From NCBI RefSeq assembly GCF_030272615.1, contig NC_081406.1, forward strand, positions 112,997,783 through 113,061,782: 64,000 nucleotides of DNA, in the 5' to 3' direction. Numbering within the stretch: position 1 is the first letter of the stretch; each line of letters starts with the position of its first letter. A model generated the notes under the pieces. It did no database searches, was not told the origin of the DNA, and worked only from the letters and a program-made list of their open reading frames with translations. Of the stretch, positions 22,547 to 34,087 are shown one piece after another. Source of the DNA: Cryptomeria japonica (taxonomy: Eukaryota; Streptophyta; Pinopsida; Cupressales; Cupressaceae). A program made the translations under genes and the position numbers.

Positions 22547-23828
22547 TGTTGTTGTCATTGATGTCAACATATTCCTATGTTGTAGAGAATTAGTTTGTTG
22601 TAGAGAATTTGTTTGAGTGATGTGTTGCAGATGTGGTTTAATGGGTTTTGAGATTCTTATCTGTAGTTAATTTAGTATGAGTTTCAGTTTTCTAGAAGGT
22701 GATTTGGTCGAGTTATGTGATCTCATGTGATGATTGGTTTGTCTGTTGGTTCTGTATTGAATAGTTGAGATTTCTGGATTTGTTTTCTCTGAAATTGAGT
22801 CCTTATGTGGTGTAGATTTTGGAGAGTGTTTAGGACATTCATGTGTGTCCTTATATTGGATGATTCATGATTTAGAACTTTGCAAGCGTATCTTTTAGTT
22901 TGTCAGTTGGTGTTATTGAGCTCCATAGATGATGTTAATGATGATTTTTATTATCTGAGTTGTTGCAATGATTGTAGTGGAATTAACATTGCTTGTTGAT
23001 GTTCTCTGATCATGTCCTATGTGTTTCAGTGGTCCACATTGATTGTGGTGTGCGTTATTAAAGATTTTATTGGCCGGTGGTATTCTTCATGTTATGCGAC
23101 ATATTCAGTGGTCTAGCTTGTCGTGGATGATCTTGGTGAATTATTTGGTTTGGTGGTGTTTTATGTTTGAGGATTTGATTTGGGTCCATACTATGTCCTT
23201 GTCAACATTCTATTGGTCTGGTTATTGATTTATGTATCATGTGGTGTAATTTTTGAGTTAGGTCCTATGTATTGAGTCGACCTTGAGATGAAGGTTGATG
23301 ATTTATATAAATAGGTGATGCAATTATTTAAGTTGTGTGTTTACAGTTCTATCTATGATTTGTGAGAGCATTGTATGTGGGAACAAGTGAATCTATCATT
23401 CGAAAGTGTGGAAGATAAGAGAAGTGTTGTGTAGACAATGTGTTTAACCAAAACTGTGATCAAGCATTTGGAGATGCTATTCTTTCAGTTCATGTAAACC
23501 GGATTGGTGTCCAATCTTTGTAAGGTAGTGAGACTTCCCAGGGTTGTAGTCCTTTGTTATTTTGAGAAGTGAGCTTGAGGTAGTGTGCCTAAATGCATGT
23601 GCATTCCCCATTGTAATATTTACACATACTATAGTAGAGTATCATCTTATTGTGGGTAGGTTCCCACTGTGGTTTTTCCCTTAACGGGGTTTTCCACGTC
23701 AAAAAAATGTGTTATGTGTGTTGTTGATGTGGTGATTATTTCAGTTATTACTATTCATGATCATATCTAAAGTTAAGCTTAATTTGGTTAAGTTTGGGGA
23801 AAATTGATTTACCCCCCTCCTGGTTTTC
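22547..23828 (+). repeat. Solo LTR 'L' of a copia-like family
   Basis: 1,282 bp starting TGTTGTTGTCATTGATG, flanked on both sides by CTACA (22542-22546 and 23829-23833). It contains the LTR block GTGGTTTTTCCCTTAACGGGG (near 23670) and a TTTACCCCCCTCCTGG tail typical of the A-E/G LTRs. The last base is C where CA is expected, so one base may be lost. There is no internal sequence, hence a solo LTR. Confidence 0.7.
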
Positions 23829-23833
23829 CTACA

Positions 23834-24580
23834 TTGTTGTTGCCAACAAGTATGCCTCCTTGTTGAGTTGGATTCCATTCATAGATGTATGATTCTCAAG
23901 GTCTCACATGTTTAATAATTCCAAGAGGGCATTATTTTCAACATAAATTTAAAGGGTAGGTGGTCCTTGTTGGTCCCAATCAATGAGTTATGGGTGGACA
24001 AGCTTTAGTTCTGATGGATTAGAAGGGGTGATGAGGGTGATGGTGTTAATGTAGGAATTGTCAAAAAGGTCATCAAGGTATTCAAAGGGAAGTTCATGGA
24101 ATTTATCTTCATTAGAATCTTCAACTTCAGGGGGGATCTTTTGGAGCACCAAGGATAGTAACCTTATACACTGGCGAGTAACCCAAGCCTCAATTTTACT
24201 TGTATGGAGTTGGTGATATGGGTTTTTTCCTTGTTCTTAAGGACCAACACCATGTCCTTTATAGCCCATCTTATCTACATTAGAAGATGCCTTAGGATAC
24301 ATGTGCTTTGGGATATCTGCTAGTGCTTCATCCTCTTCTTAGTAGAGCCAAGAAGTGAAATTAGTTTCTAGATCCTATTTATCAAGTCGGCCCCACTACT
24401 CAAAGGTGGTCTTCTTGCATTTCATTGTAGGATTCTTTTGAATCTCAATTTCCTTAGGTCTTCCATATGACTTGGGAGAGGGTAGAAATTGTCCTATATA
24501 GAGTGCATTTTGAAGTGTGTACTCTCCACAACCATTGTAAACTATCTTAACCTTGATCTCAGGTTGAGTGGAGGTGGATG
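23834..24580 (-). pseudogene. Gypsy element J: G-patch/linker part of gag-pro-pol, decayed
   Basis: Minus-strand reading from 24580 continues the protease-side sequence of 60950-60439 across chromovirus H. Preserved frame 24575-24396 holds SYGRPKEIEIQ. Near 24260-24215 lies KMGYKGHGVGP plus EQGKNP, the glycine pattern of a G-patch motif known after the protease in some retroelements. Acidic sequence with PPEVEDSNEDKFHELPFE follows near 24100. Several TAG/TAA stops interrupt it. No RT follows before 23834. It binds nucleic acid only by analogy. Confidence 0.6.
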
Positions 24581-24585
24581 CAACA

Positions 24586-25432
24586 TGATGCAGGAGCATC
24601 CCTAGTTCACAACAATCTTGCATCAACCAAAAACATTTCCCTTTATGTTTTGTTTGCAGTTTCAGTTTTCCTTTTTGTGTGTCCTATTTTTGGGTCACTG
24701 GATTCTATGGAGTTGGATTCTACTTGGAGAATGGATCATCTTTCTTCCTTTCAAACTCCATCACATTTGGATCACTTATCGGTAAGCTATCACTACGAGT
24801 TTCCATGACAGTTTCTTGTTATTGGTTGTTCCTTTGTTAGCGGCTACCTAAGACCTATTCCGGTGATCTACCAGAACCCATTCTAAATCTTGCGGAGCCT
24901 TCAGAGTTGATTTCAATGTTCCTTGGCATGTGGCCAACCTTTTCTCGTGATATATGAAGGAATCTATTGGCGGATGCTAACCTTGTTCATTTTGTATGTT
25001 AGGTCTTGTTCTTTGGGTTTTGATCCCTTTTGGGATGACTAGATCCTTTGGATCGATATATATATTTGTAATCATGCTTTAGAATGTACTCAATTGAGAC
25101 TGGATCCTTTGGATCAATATATATATTTGTAATCATGCTTTAGAATGTACTCAATTGAGAATCAATTAGAATTAATTAGAATATCCAATAAATAAGTTGT
25201 ACCTAGAAGATAGATCTTTCGATTCAAGGTCCCGATTGTGACCTTTTCTACCAGTCCCATGTGCTGGTATGTTGTAACCCGGTTATTACCGGTTGGATGT
25301 AATCAAATTTTATGCAATAAAAACTATCTGTTCTGCATTAGCTCCATCATATATGTGTGTTTCTGTTGTGTTTACTCTTGTTGACCGGTCCAGATTGATC
25401 TCTTGAGGTCCCTCCTCACCGGTGACTGCTTC
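24586..25432 (+). repeat. 5' LTR of chromovirus H
   Basis: Starts TGATGCAGGAGCATCC and ends ACTGCTTC; the final A of the LTR is at 32090, beyond element G. It matches 59666-60433 but is longer, mainly because of a 61-bp tandem duplication at 25040-25162. Confidence 0.88.
25040..25162 (+). repeat. 61-bp tandem duplication within 5' LTR of H
   Basis: GATCCTTTGGATC plus ATATATATTTGTAATCATGC and the following CTCAATTGAGA occur twice, 61 bp apart. The 3' LTR (60100-60165) has one copy, so the event post-dates insertion or arose in one LTR only. Confidence 0.9.
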
Positions 25433-26529
25433 TATTGGTATTATGGATGTGTTGAATTTGTTTTGTCATTGATGTCAACACTTATCAGCACTTATCTTTC
25501 TGGAGATCTTTGGTTATGTTGAACTGGTACACTATGCTCACCAGCATGTTTAGTGACTTATGCACAGTCACTAGTATCTGGTTCATTGATAGGTTTTATT
25601 GTTCCCCAACACCAAGGTTGATCTATTATCATCTGGAGATTACTTGGTTTGTCAAAGACATGGTTTGGACACTTGTTTTGGTGATTTAGTTATTGGTCTA
25701 ATCGAGTTGGCATATTTGTTGTTACTAGCAAATTGGTCTAGGTTATGGACCGACATGCATTATCTATTCTAGATGAGCACGACATGTTATGAAGATGATT
25801 TATTAATTGGTTATTATTGTAAATGCATTGAGCCAACATGATGCATTACATATGAATTCATTTGTAATTGATTTAATTGTAATATTCTTAGTAAGCCGAC
25901 CTACACATTTGGCCTTAGGTTTTGGTATTTATGTAAGATCTCATTTGTGAGATTATGAGGTAGAAGTAGAAAGGAATGTAATATAGTCTAGTAAGGTTGT
26001 AATATTCAATATATGCAAATATAAGCAAAGATACTCACACAGACATCATTTTAAAATTCAAGGAAGGTATACAGAAGACAATCAGAGCTTAACCAATACT
26101 AAATCTAGCATAAGAAGATTCTATTTTGAGTAGTACATTATCTAGGATTTAACCATCCTACTATAGTCATTGCGACTCCCATTTGAGCGGTGAGCTCTAA
26201 GTAGTTGCCCTTTCTACATGTGCAGACCCCATTTGTACACATATATTATCTGCAGTAGTATCATTTGATTGTGGGTAAGATTTCCCAATGTGTTTTTTCT
26301 CCTTACAAGTTTTCCACATACAAATATCCATGTTATGTGTTGTGGATGTTGTTTCTCTTTCTGTTTCATTCTTTAAGCTTCATCGGTACTATTATTAAGT
26401 GTTAAACTGTCAACTGACATTATGTTTGGTTTACTGGTATTATGCATCAAGTTTGATTAAGTTATATTTGGGTTGAAATTAATAGACAACTGATTCACCC
26501 CCCCTCTCATTTGCCTTCGAGTCTTAACA
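25433..26529 (+). repeat. 5' LTR of copia element G
   Basis: Starts TATTGGTATTATGGATG (TGTTGG in the 3' copy) and ends CGAGTCTTAACA. Contains CCCAATGTGTTTTTTCTCC and the CACCCCCCCTCTCATTTG tail. Confidence 0.92.
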
Positions 26530-26531
26530 AT

Positions 26532-26543
26532 TGGTATCAGAGC
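26532..26543 (+). other. Primer-binding site of element G
   Basis: Exact TGGTATCAGAGC, 2 bp inside the LTR. Confidence 0.93.
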
Positions 26544-26586
26544 CAAGTCCTCTTCTTATAGAAGTTTAACAACTTGAGGAGATTCT

Positions 26587-27660
26587 ATGGCAACTAACTA
26601 TTTTAGGAAGGATAGTACAAAACTTTATGGAACTAACTATGGTATATGGAAGATCAGAATGGAGACACATTTGAATTTCATTAGAAGAGACATATGGGAT
26701 GTTACAAAGAATGGCTATGTTGGTCCTACACCGAGTCAACCTAATCTACCAAACTTGGCTAAAGATCAGGAGAATGATTGCAAAGCAAGAGAAGCGCTTT
26801 TGAGCACATTGTTAGATCAACAAATCATGGGATTATCAGACCAATCTATTGCTAAAGCTATTTGGGATAAATTGGAGATATTGAATGAAGGTGATACCAC
26901 TATCAAAATTGCAAAACTAGAATGCTTCTGGGTAAGGTATGAACATCTGAAAATGGAAGAATATGAAAGAATTTCAACTTTTATGGAAAGAGTTAATGAA
27001 ATTGTTTTGGGCATACAATGTTGAGGAGGATCCTTAAGTGAAGATGAGATTGTTTCTAAATTTTTAAGAGAATTTACACCAGCATACAAAATGAAAGTAA
27101 CTATTATTAATGAATTGAGAACAATGCCTAATACATTAGTATCTAGAGATACTTTGGTTGGAAAAATTTCATCTTTTGAGCTTGAGGAATTTGGTCCTAT
27201 TGCTACAACTATGACAAATTTAGCTTTCAAAGCATCATCATCTGCAACATCTTCATCATCAGCTAATAAATTTGATTAGAAAGCACTTTATGCAAGAGAA
27301 CTTGAAGACATCAGGAGAGAAAATGAAGAACTAGAAGAACATGAAGCACTATTCGCAAGGAAAATGCCTAAAGGTCCTATTGGAAGTAAGTATGAAGGTA
27401 AAGCACCATTTAAATGTTTTAACTGTAATAAAATTGGTCATCTGACATCTAGGTGTCCTGATAGACATGCAAGATTGAGAGAAGAAGATAAAAGAAAATA
27501 TAAGCCTAACCCTGAATATCAGAGATATCGATTCAAGAAGAATAATGACAAATCATGTTACTATGTTGATGATTCTAATGAGGAACCGGAAGACAATGGA
27601 TGGGATTTTGTTGCAATAATAGAAGATCAACTGACACCTACTATACAATCGGTAGAGTAG
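26587..27660 (+). pseudogene. gag: Copia gag of element G
   Basis: The ATG at 26587 begins MATNYFRKDS..., a typical copia gag N-terminus (KLYGTNYGIWKIRMETHL, then LSDQSIAKAIWDKLE). It is about 358 codons with in-frame stops near 27022 (TGA) and 27277 (TAG). One zinc knuckle, CFNCNKIGHLTSRC, lies at 27415-27456, followed by a basic tail. Gag forms the virus-like particle and binds element RNA. The stop at 27658 separates it from protease, but the frame continues, so gag and pol were probably one polyprotein. It differs clearly from ORF1 of A-E, which has a coiled coil and four knuckles. Confidence 0.9.
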
Positions 27661-30600
27661 GCCTTGGAAGCTAAAATTGAAGAAAAGGATGAATGGATCA
27701 TTGATTCCAGATGTTCATATCATATGACTGGTGATAAAAGTAAATTCTTATCATTTCAGGAATACAATGGAGGTCTAGTAAGATTTAGAGATGACAAAGC
27801 TTGTTTGATCAAAGGAAAAGGCACTATATCTTTTGATGGTAAGCACAATACTAACAACATTTATTATGTTGAAGGTTTGAAGCAAAATCTTTTAAGTGTT
27901 GGTCAATTAGTTGAAAAATAATTTTAGTTACAATTCAAGAATGGTAAATGCAAAATTATGAATAGAACTAGTTTGGAAATTGCAACCGATAATCAGACTA
28001 GAGGTAATATCTTTCATTTGAATAACATTGAGAAGACATACTTGATTGTAGACATTGAAAAAAGTTGGTTATGGCATAAGAGACTTTGTCATGTAAATTT
28101 TGATTGCATTGTAAAGATTAGTGCAGTAAGGGATTTACCTAAGATTGTAAAACCTCACAACCTGGTATGTAAGGAATGTCAATTTGGAAAGCAAGTTAGA
28201 ACAACTTTTAAGAGTATTCCAAAGAAATCCAATAATGTTCTTGAATTAATTCATACTAATTTTTGTGGTCCGACAAGAACTAGAAGTCTATAGGGAGATA
28301 GATACTTTATGCTAATCATTGATGATTATTCTAGAATGTGTTGGGTTACTTTTCTTAGGGAGAAGTCAGAAGCTTTTGGGGAATTCAACTTATTAAAGGC
28401 AATGGTAGAGAATGAAATCGGTAAGAAAATAAAATGTTTAAGATCAGATCAAGGAGGTGAATTCACATCTAAGGAGTTCAATACATTTTTTGAAGTGAAT
28501 GGAATAAGAAGACAACTATCAACACCCCAGACACCTCAGCAAAATGGAGTTGTGGAAAGGAAGAATAGAACTATTCTGGATGCAGCTAGAAGCATGATAT
28601 TAGAAGAAAACCTACCTCATGTGTATTGGAGAGAAATAGTGAATACAATGGTTTACACATTCAATAGAGTTCACATCAAAGGTGAAACTGGTAAGACCCC
28701 TCATGAACTATGGTTTGGTAATACTCCTACTCTTAAATATTTCAGAATATTTGGAAGCAAATGTTATATTAGGAGAGAAGAGTATGTTGGTAAATTTGAT
28801 CCTAGAAGTGATGAAGGAATATTTCTTGGTTATTCATCTAAGATCAAGGCATATAGATGTTTTAATAAAAGATTGCAAAAAATCATTGAGAGTGCAAATG
28901 TGAAGATATATGAACAGTTCAGAGGTAATTCAAGATCTGTAGAATTTGAACCTGCAATTGAGATGATCATAAATGAACCTACACTGAGTACATCAGTACA
29001 GAATGTAGATCCAGTCACACCGAAATCATTAGAGAATTCCACAGTGACTATAGAACAACAACAAGTGAACACACCTAGGTATGTAAGATTGAATCACTCT
29101 GAAAGTCAGATAATTGGGAATAAGTATCAAGGAGCTATGAAAAGAGGAAGATTCGCAAATAAAGAGGTATGTTTAATTTATCAAATTGAACCAACATCTG
29201 TCATTGACGCATGTGAGGATAAACATTGGATTAAAGCTATGGAAGATGAATTGGAACAAATTGAAAAGAATAATACATGGACATTGGTTCCCCAGCCTAA
29301 AAATAAAAATGTAATTGGAACTAAATGGGTATTCAAAAACAAACTTAATGAAGATGGTAAGGTAATAAAAAACAAAGCAATATTAGTGTGTAAGGGATAT
29401 TCAAAGAAAGAGGGAATTTATTACAATGAAACCTTTGTACCGGTAGCTAGAATTGAGGCAGTGAGACTATTTCTTGCATTTGCATCACACAATAACTATA
29501 AAGTATATCAAATAGATGTTAAATGTGCATTTATGAATGGTGATCTTGAAGAGGAAGTCTGCATTGAACAACTTGATGGATTTTCTTTGACAAATGACAA
29601 AGATATGGTTTGCAGGTTAAGGAAAGATTTATATGGATTGAAGCAAGCTCCTACAACTTGGTATGCTATATTGGACAAATATCTTATGAAGCTTGGTTAC
29701 ACTAAAGGTAATGCTGACAATAACTTATATTTCAAAGTGACTAATGATAATGTCTTAGTTATTGAAGTTTTTGTTGATGATATCATTTTTGGAGGAGAAG
29801 ATGGATTGTGTAAAGACTTTTCTAATAAGATGCAGGAAGAATTTGAAATGTCTATGATTGGGGAGATACAATTCTTTTTTAGGATTGCACATTTTGCAGA
29901 CTGATAAAGGTATATTCATATGTCAATCAAAGTACTTGAAGGAACTACTAAAGAAATTTGGTATGGAAAACTCTAAACTAGTAAGTACTCCTATGACTAC
30001 AACTGATTAACTATCACTATAGGATGATTCAGCCCCTCTTAATCCGATAAGATATAAATCTATGATTGGAGGTTTACTATATTTGACACAAACAAGACCT
30101 GATATTATGAATGTAGTATGTATTGTTTCAATATTTTAGATTAATCCTAGGGAAAATCATGAATCAGTAGTGAAAAGGATTTTCTGGTATCTACAAGGCA
30201 CAACAAATCTTGGTTTATGGTATCCTAAAGATGAAAATTTTGATTAATGTGCATACACAGATGCAAATTGGGCAGGAGATGTAGATGAAAGAAAGAGCAC
30301 CACCGCTGAAGTATTCTTTCTTGGTAGAAGATTGATTTCATGGTTGAGAAAGAAACATAGTTGTACATCATTATCAACAACAGAATCAAAATATGTTGCA
30401 GCAACAACCAATTGTACTAAGGTATTATGGATCAAACAAATGTTGAAGGACATAAAGGTTAAATGAAAAGAACCTATAATCATCTATTGTGATAATTCAG
30501 AAGCAATTGATATATCAAAGAATCTAGTATTTCACTCTAAAACTAAACATGTTTCTATCAAATATAATTTTCTGAAAGAGAATGTTGAAGCAAATGAAGT

Positions 30601-30763
30601 AAAAATGGTTTATGTGAATACTAAAGAGCAGATTGCAGACATCTTTACAAAGCCTTTACCTAAAGAAGCCTTTGAATATCTCAGAGAGTAGCTTGGGGTA
30701 ATACCCTCACCGATAGAGACTTTGACAATAGGAGATTGGCATCAGAATGACAGAAATTTATAG
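27661..30763 (+). pseudogene. pol: Copia pol of element G: protease, integrase, RT, RNase H
   Basis: Protease: WIIDSRCSYHMTG near 27691, where the usual DSG is DSR. Integrase: HX3H (WHKRLCHVN) and CX2C (CKECQFGK) zinc part; catalytic Asp-1 appears as Asn (HTNFCGP), the others are present (RSDQGGEF and NGVVERKNR). A 531-codon open part, 28309-29904, carries the integrase core through RT, with QIDVKCAFMNGDLEEEV and VFVDDIIFGG (YVDD-type site). RNase H (30250-30690) has YTDANWAGD and SLSTTESKY, where a catalytic Glu is normally followed by Glu/Ala-Glu-Tyr and now reads Lys. ADIFTKPLP closes the domain. About ten stops, many TAG at Gln positions. Inactive. Confidence 0.92.
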
Positions 30764-30988
30764 AGAAACCTTTTTTTTGGCTTTGATAGAAGAGAGCTAC
30801 TTCTCAAGGGGAGTAGTTGGATAAGTTGGTATTTGTAATTGGTTCTATGAACTGGTTATATCTGGTATTTGTATTGCTTTGGTATTTGATGTCAAAGGGG
30901 AGAGATATCTATGGAAAAACATATTGTCCTTTGGGGAAAGATTATTCATTGGGGGAGAGATTGTTATGGTTTTTGGTTTTTGGCATAT
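30764..30988 (+). other. 3' non-coding stretch of element G with G-rich purine tract
   Basis: Contains TTGGGGGAGAGATT (30949-30962), the likely PPT, but the LTR defined by the TSD starts 27 bp later at 30989. TGTTATGG at 30962 is an alternative LTR start. Confidence 0.6.
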
Positions 30989-32084
30989 TGTTGGTATTAT
31001 GGATGTGTTGCATTGGTTTTGTTATTGATGTCAACACTTATCAACACTTATCTTTCTAGAGATCTTTGGTTATGTTAAACCGACACATTATGTTCACCGA
31101 CATGTTCAGTGACTTATGCACAGTCACTGGTATCTAGTTCACCGACAGGTTTTATTGTTCACCGACACTAAGGATGATCTATTATCATCTGGAGATTACT
31201 TGGTTATGTCAAAGACATGGTTTGGACACTTATTTTGGTGATTTGGTTATTGGTCTAATCAAGTTGGCATATTTGTTGTTACCAGAAAATTGGTCTAGGT
31301 TATGGACCAACATGTGTTATCTATTCCAGATCAGCATGACACATAATGGAGATGATTTATTGATTGGTTATTATTGTAAATGCATTGAGCCGAAATGATG
31401 CATCACATATTGATTCATTTGTAATTGATTTAATTGTAATATTCTTAGTAATCTAACCTACACATTTGGTCTTAGGTTTTGGTATATATGTAAGATCTCA
31501 TTTGTGAGATTATGAGGTAGAAGTAGAAAGGAATGTAATATGGTATAGTAAGGTTGTAATATTCAGTATATGCAAATATAAGCAGAGCTACTCATACAAA
31601 CATCATTTGAAGATTCAAGGAAGGTATGAAGAAGACAATTAGAGCTTAACCGGTACTGAATCCAGCATAAGAAGATGCGATTTTGAGTAGTATATTATCT
31701 AGGAATTAACCATCCTACTGTTGTCATTGCGATTCCCATTTGAGTAGTGAGCTCTAGGCAGTTGCCCTTTCTACATGTGCAGACCCCATTTGTACACACA
31801 TACTATCTGTAGTAATATCATTTGATTGTGGGTAAGGTTTCCCACTGTGGTTTTTCCCCTTACAGGGTTTCCACGTACAAATATTTGTGTTATTTGTTGT
31901 GGATGTTGTTTCTCTTTCTGTTTCATGCATTAAGCTTCATTGGTACTATTATTAATTGTTAAACTATCAACTGACATTAAGTTTAGTTTACCGGTATTAT
32001 GCATCAAGTTTGATTGTTATATTTGGGTTGAAATTAATAGATTATTGATTCACCCCCCCTCTTAGTTGCCTCCGAGTCCTAATA
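30989..32084 (+). repeat. 3' LTR of copia element G
   Basis: Starts TGTTGGTATTATGGATG and ends CGAGTCCTAATA, then GATTC (TSD). Contains CCCACTGTGGTTTTTCCCC at about 31842. Confidence 0.92.
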
Positions 32085-32092
32085 GATTCAAG

Positions 32093-32104
32093 TGGTATCA
32101 GAAT
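32093..32104 (+). other. Primer-binding site of chromovirus H
   Basis: TGGTATCAGAAT, initiator-Met type with the last two bases changed; 2 bp inside the restored LTR end. Confidence 0.75.
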
Positions 32105-32219
32105 GAAGTTTCATTCCAGAGGTTGCGTGTCCTGAATTTTTGTTGTAGAGTGGTGGATTATGGTTTTGACCCACAATTGTAGAGGACTAGCATGAATTGA
32201 TGGTGTAAAGAGGAACTAG

Positions 32220-32915
32220 GAATGGTGGAGCACGTGTGAATGCAGACCCTACTGTGATAGAGATGTTGTGAGGAATAGCAGGCCGATTAGAAGCCATGGA
32301 GATAGACCAGAGAAGAGGTTGACATATTGAAGATGTAAGTGAGGATGAAGGAGAAGAATCCCTGACAGAACAAGTAAACCTACTGATAATTGATCTGGAT
32401 GAAGAAAGGTTTTCAAGGGTTTTAAGTAGGCAAACACTAAACCTAATTTTACCTCATCAAAATATGATGGAAATTTATATTCAGATGAATTGATGGATTG
32501 GATCTCAAAGATGGAGAAGTATTTTGATTTTAAAAACATTGCAAAAGAGAGGAAGGTGAAATATTCCTGTACTTGGTTGAAAGGTCATGCATCTCTTTGG
32601 TGGGAGAATTTGCAAGTTGATAGACAAAGAAGAGGTAAAGAAAATATTAAGACAAGGGATCAGACAATTGCTAAGTTGAAATAAAAGTTTGTGTCAATGA
32701 ATTATCAAGTGGATTTGTTCAAGAAGTTGCAGAACTTGAGACAGGGTGAATCTAGTGTGAAGGAGTACACAGAATCATTTTACAAGTTAGACATTAGATC
32801 CAAACATGTTGATGATGAAGTTGAACAAATTGCAAGATATTTGAATGGATTGGAGATGTCTATATAAGATAAACTCAGTATGATCAAATTTGAGAGTGGT
32901 GAAGATGCTTACTAG
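32220..32915 (+). pseudogene. gag: Gag of chromovirus H, N-terminal part (cut by element E)
   Basis: From about 32467 the sequence reads as a retrotransposon gag core: DELMDWISKMEKYFDF, WLKGHASLWWENL and YLNGLEMSI, the W-helix pattern of Ty3/gypsy capsids. An open part runs 32490-32684, with TAA and TAA stops after it. The reading ends at ESGEDAYxYAI and resumes at 55832 with KVEEKLNK after element E, which proves the split. The upstream part is poor in clear motifs and has many stops. Confidence 0.82.
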
Positions 32916-32920
32916 TATGC

Positions 32921-33812
32921 TATTGGGATCGAAGAACACTGAGAGGGGGGGGGGGAGGGGGTGAATCAATGTTATATCGGTAAGATAGGATTTTATGCTT
33001 TTATAACATACACCTATTAACCAATAAATGAATAAACATATAACTTAAAGCAAATTAACCATCCACATGAATAAACACCATAACACACAAAAATTGTATG
33101 TGGAAAACCTCAAAGAGGAAAAACACGGTGGGATTTGTGACCCACGATATCAATTCACTGGCCATATGAAAGATATTACATAGAGAGGGGGCCTGCATAT
33201 GCAAGAAGGCACACTGCTCATCACTAAAGAGTCTCACTAACTACAAGCTTCTGCTAAAGGAAAACAACAATGATGAACTCCCAAAATGCATCTCTTATGC
33301 CAAAAAGAGCTCTGGTTATAGATTTTCTCTATACCGGTTCATACACCTTGAACACTTCTACTGGTATCTCCTTCCCTCCAAGAATGCCTTACAAAGAATC
33401 TACAGATCATTGCATGATATAGAATTTGCATACAGATGATCTACATACACATCCTTCACATATTCACATTCCATACTACTATTCTATTATCTCCATATAT
33501 CATAACGACCTTACAAACTGTCCTATATACCCTTTACAAATAATATACCTTATGTCATCTTATAATATAAAAGATATAAAATGTCATCCTTATACAATAA
33601 TTACAAAATGATTTTACAAATAAAGCTTTGTTGATTTTGGCTTCCCTGAAGTGTTGGTTGTCGGTGTCGGTGCCGATATTTGTCAGTTGTAACCCTAGAT
33701 GTTTAATGCTGGTGTCTACCGGTGAATGCCTCCTAATGTCAATATTTTCCATATAGAATCTTATTGCCATCAATGACAACAAAATGAATCCGATGAGTGT
33801 CAATTGCCAACA
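32921..33812 (-). repeat. 3' LTR of element E (892 bp)
   Basis: Plus-strand ends TATTGGGATC...ATTGCCAACA. A pure G run (32944-32954) is the expanded form of the C-rich LTR tail. It aligns with the outer parts of 53589-55826 and with the LTR of A. Confidence 0.92.
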
Positions 33813-33824
33813 ATCTCTCCCTTT
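33813..33824 (-). other. Polypurine tract of element E
   Basis: Minus strand AAAGGGAGAGAT directly before the 3' LTR; same position and type as in B, C and D. Confidence 0.85.
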
Positions 33825-34087
33825 GGCATTGATGGAAACACTCATGTGAAAATGGATTCCATGTCAGTCCAACTGAAATATGCTCCCACTAAGCAACACA
33901 CTCCTTCTGATATCTTGCCCATATGTTCTATCTGATATTTTATAATATTTATCACACATACACTCCCCCTTTGGCATCAATGCCAAAAACTAGTGAAAGA
34001 ATTGAAAGAAATTAAAAACAAATGAATGAATAAATACTGATAACTCTACTAGAGCTTGACTAACTTCAAAATTTTTGGGTAAGCCTT

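Larger units (their letters stand above)
25433..32084 (+). mobile_element. Element G: Ty1/copia retrotransposon with full but decayed gag-pol
   Basis: LTRs 25433-26529 and 30989-32084 (1,097 and 1,096 bp). TSD GCTTC (25428-25432) / GATTC (32085-32089). The order protease, integrase, RT, RNase H marks copia. Inserted one base before the end of the 5' LTR of H. Stops and catalytic-residue changes show it is inactive, but it is the only element here with a near-complete copia pol. Its LTR tail, PBS and G-rich tract resemble those of A-E. Confidence 0.93.

Noticed and set aside
24578-24808. Plus-strand frame of 76 codons with a signal-peptide-like start
   Set aside because: Lies in the 5' LTR of H; the corresponding frame in the 3' LTR is broken.
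25433-25438. A different 5' LTR start for G
   Set aside because: TATTGG lacks TG, but the 3' copy has TGTTGG at the same place and the flanking GCTTC/GATTC pair supports it, so this is a point mutation.
27364-27660. A host zinc-knuckle protein gene
   Set aside because: It is the C-terminal part of the copia gag of G, in frame with gag and pol and inside its LTRs.
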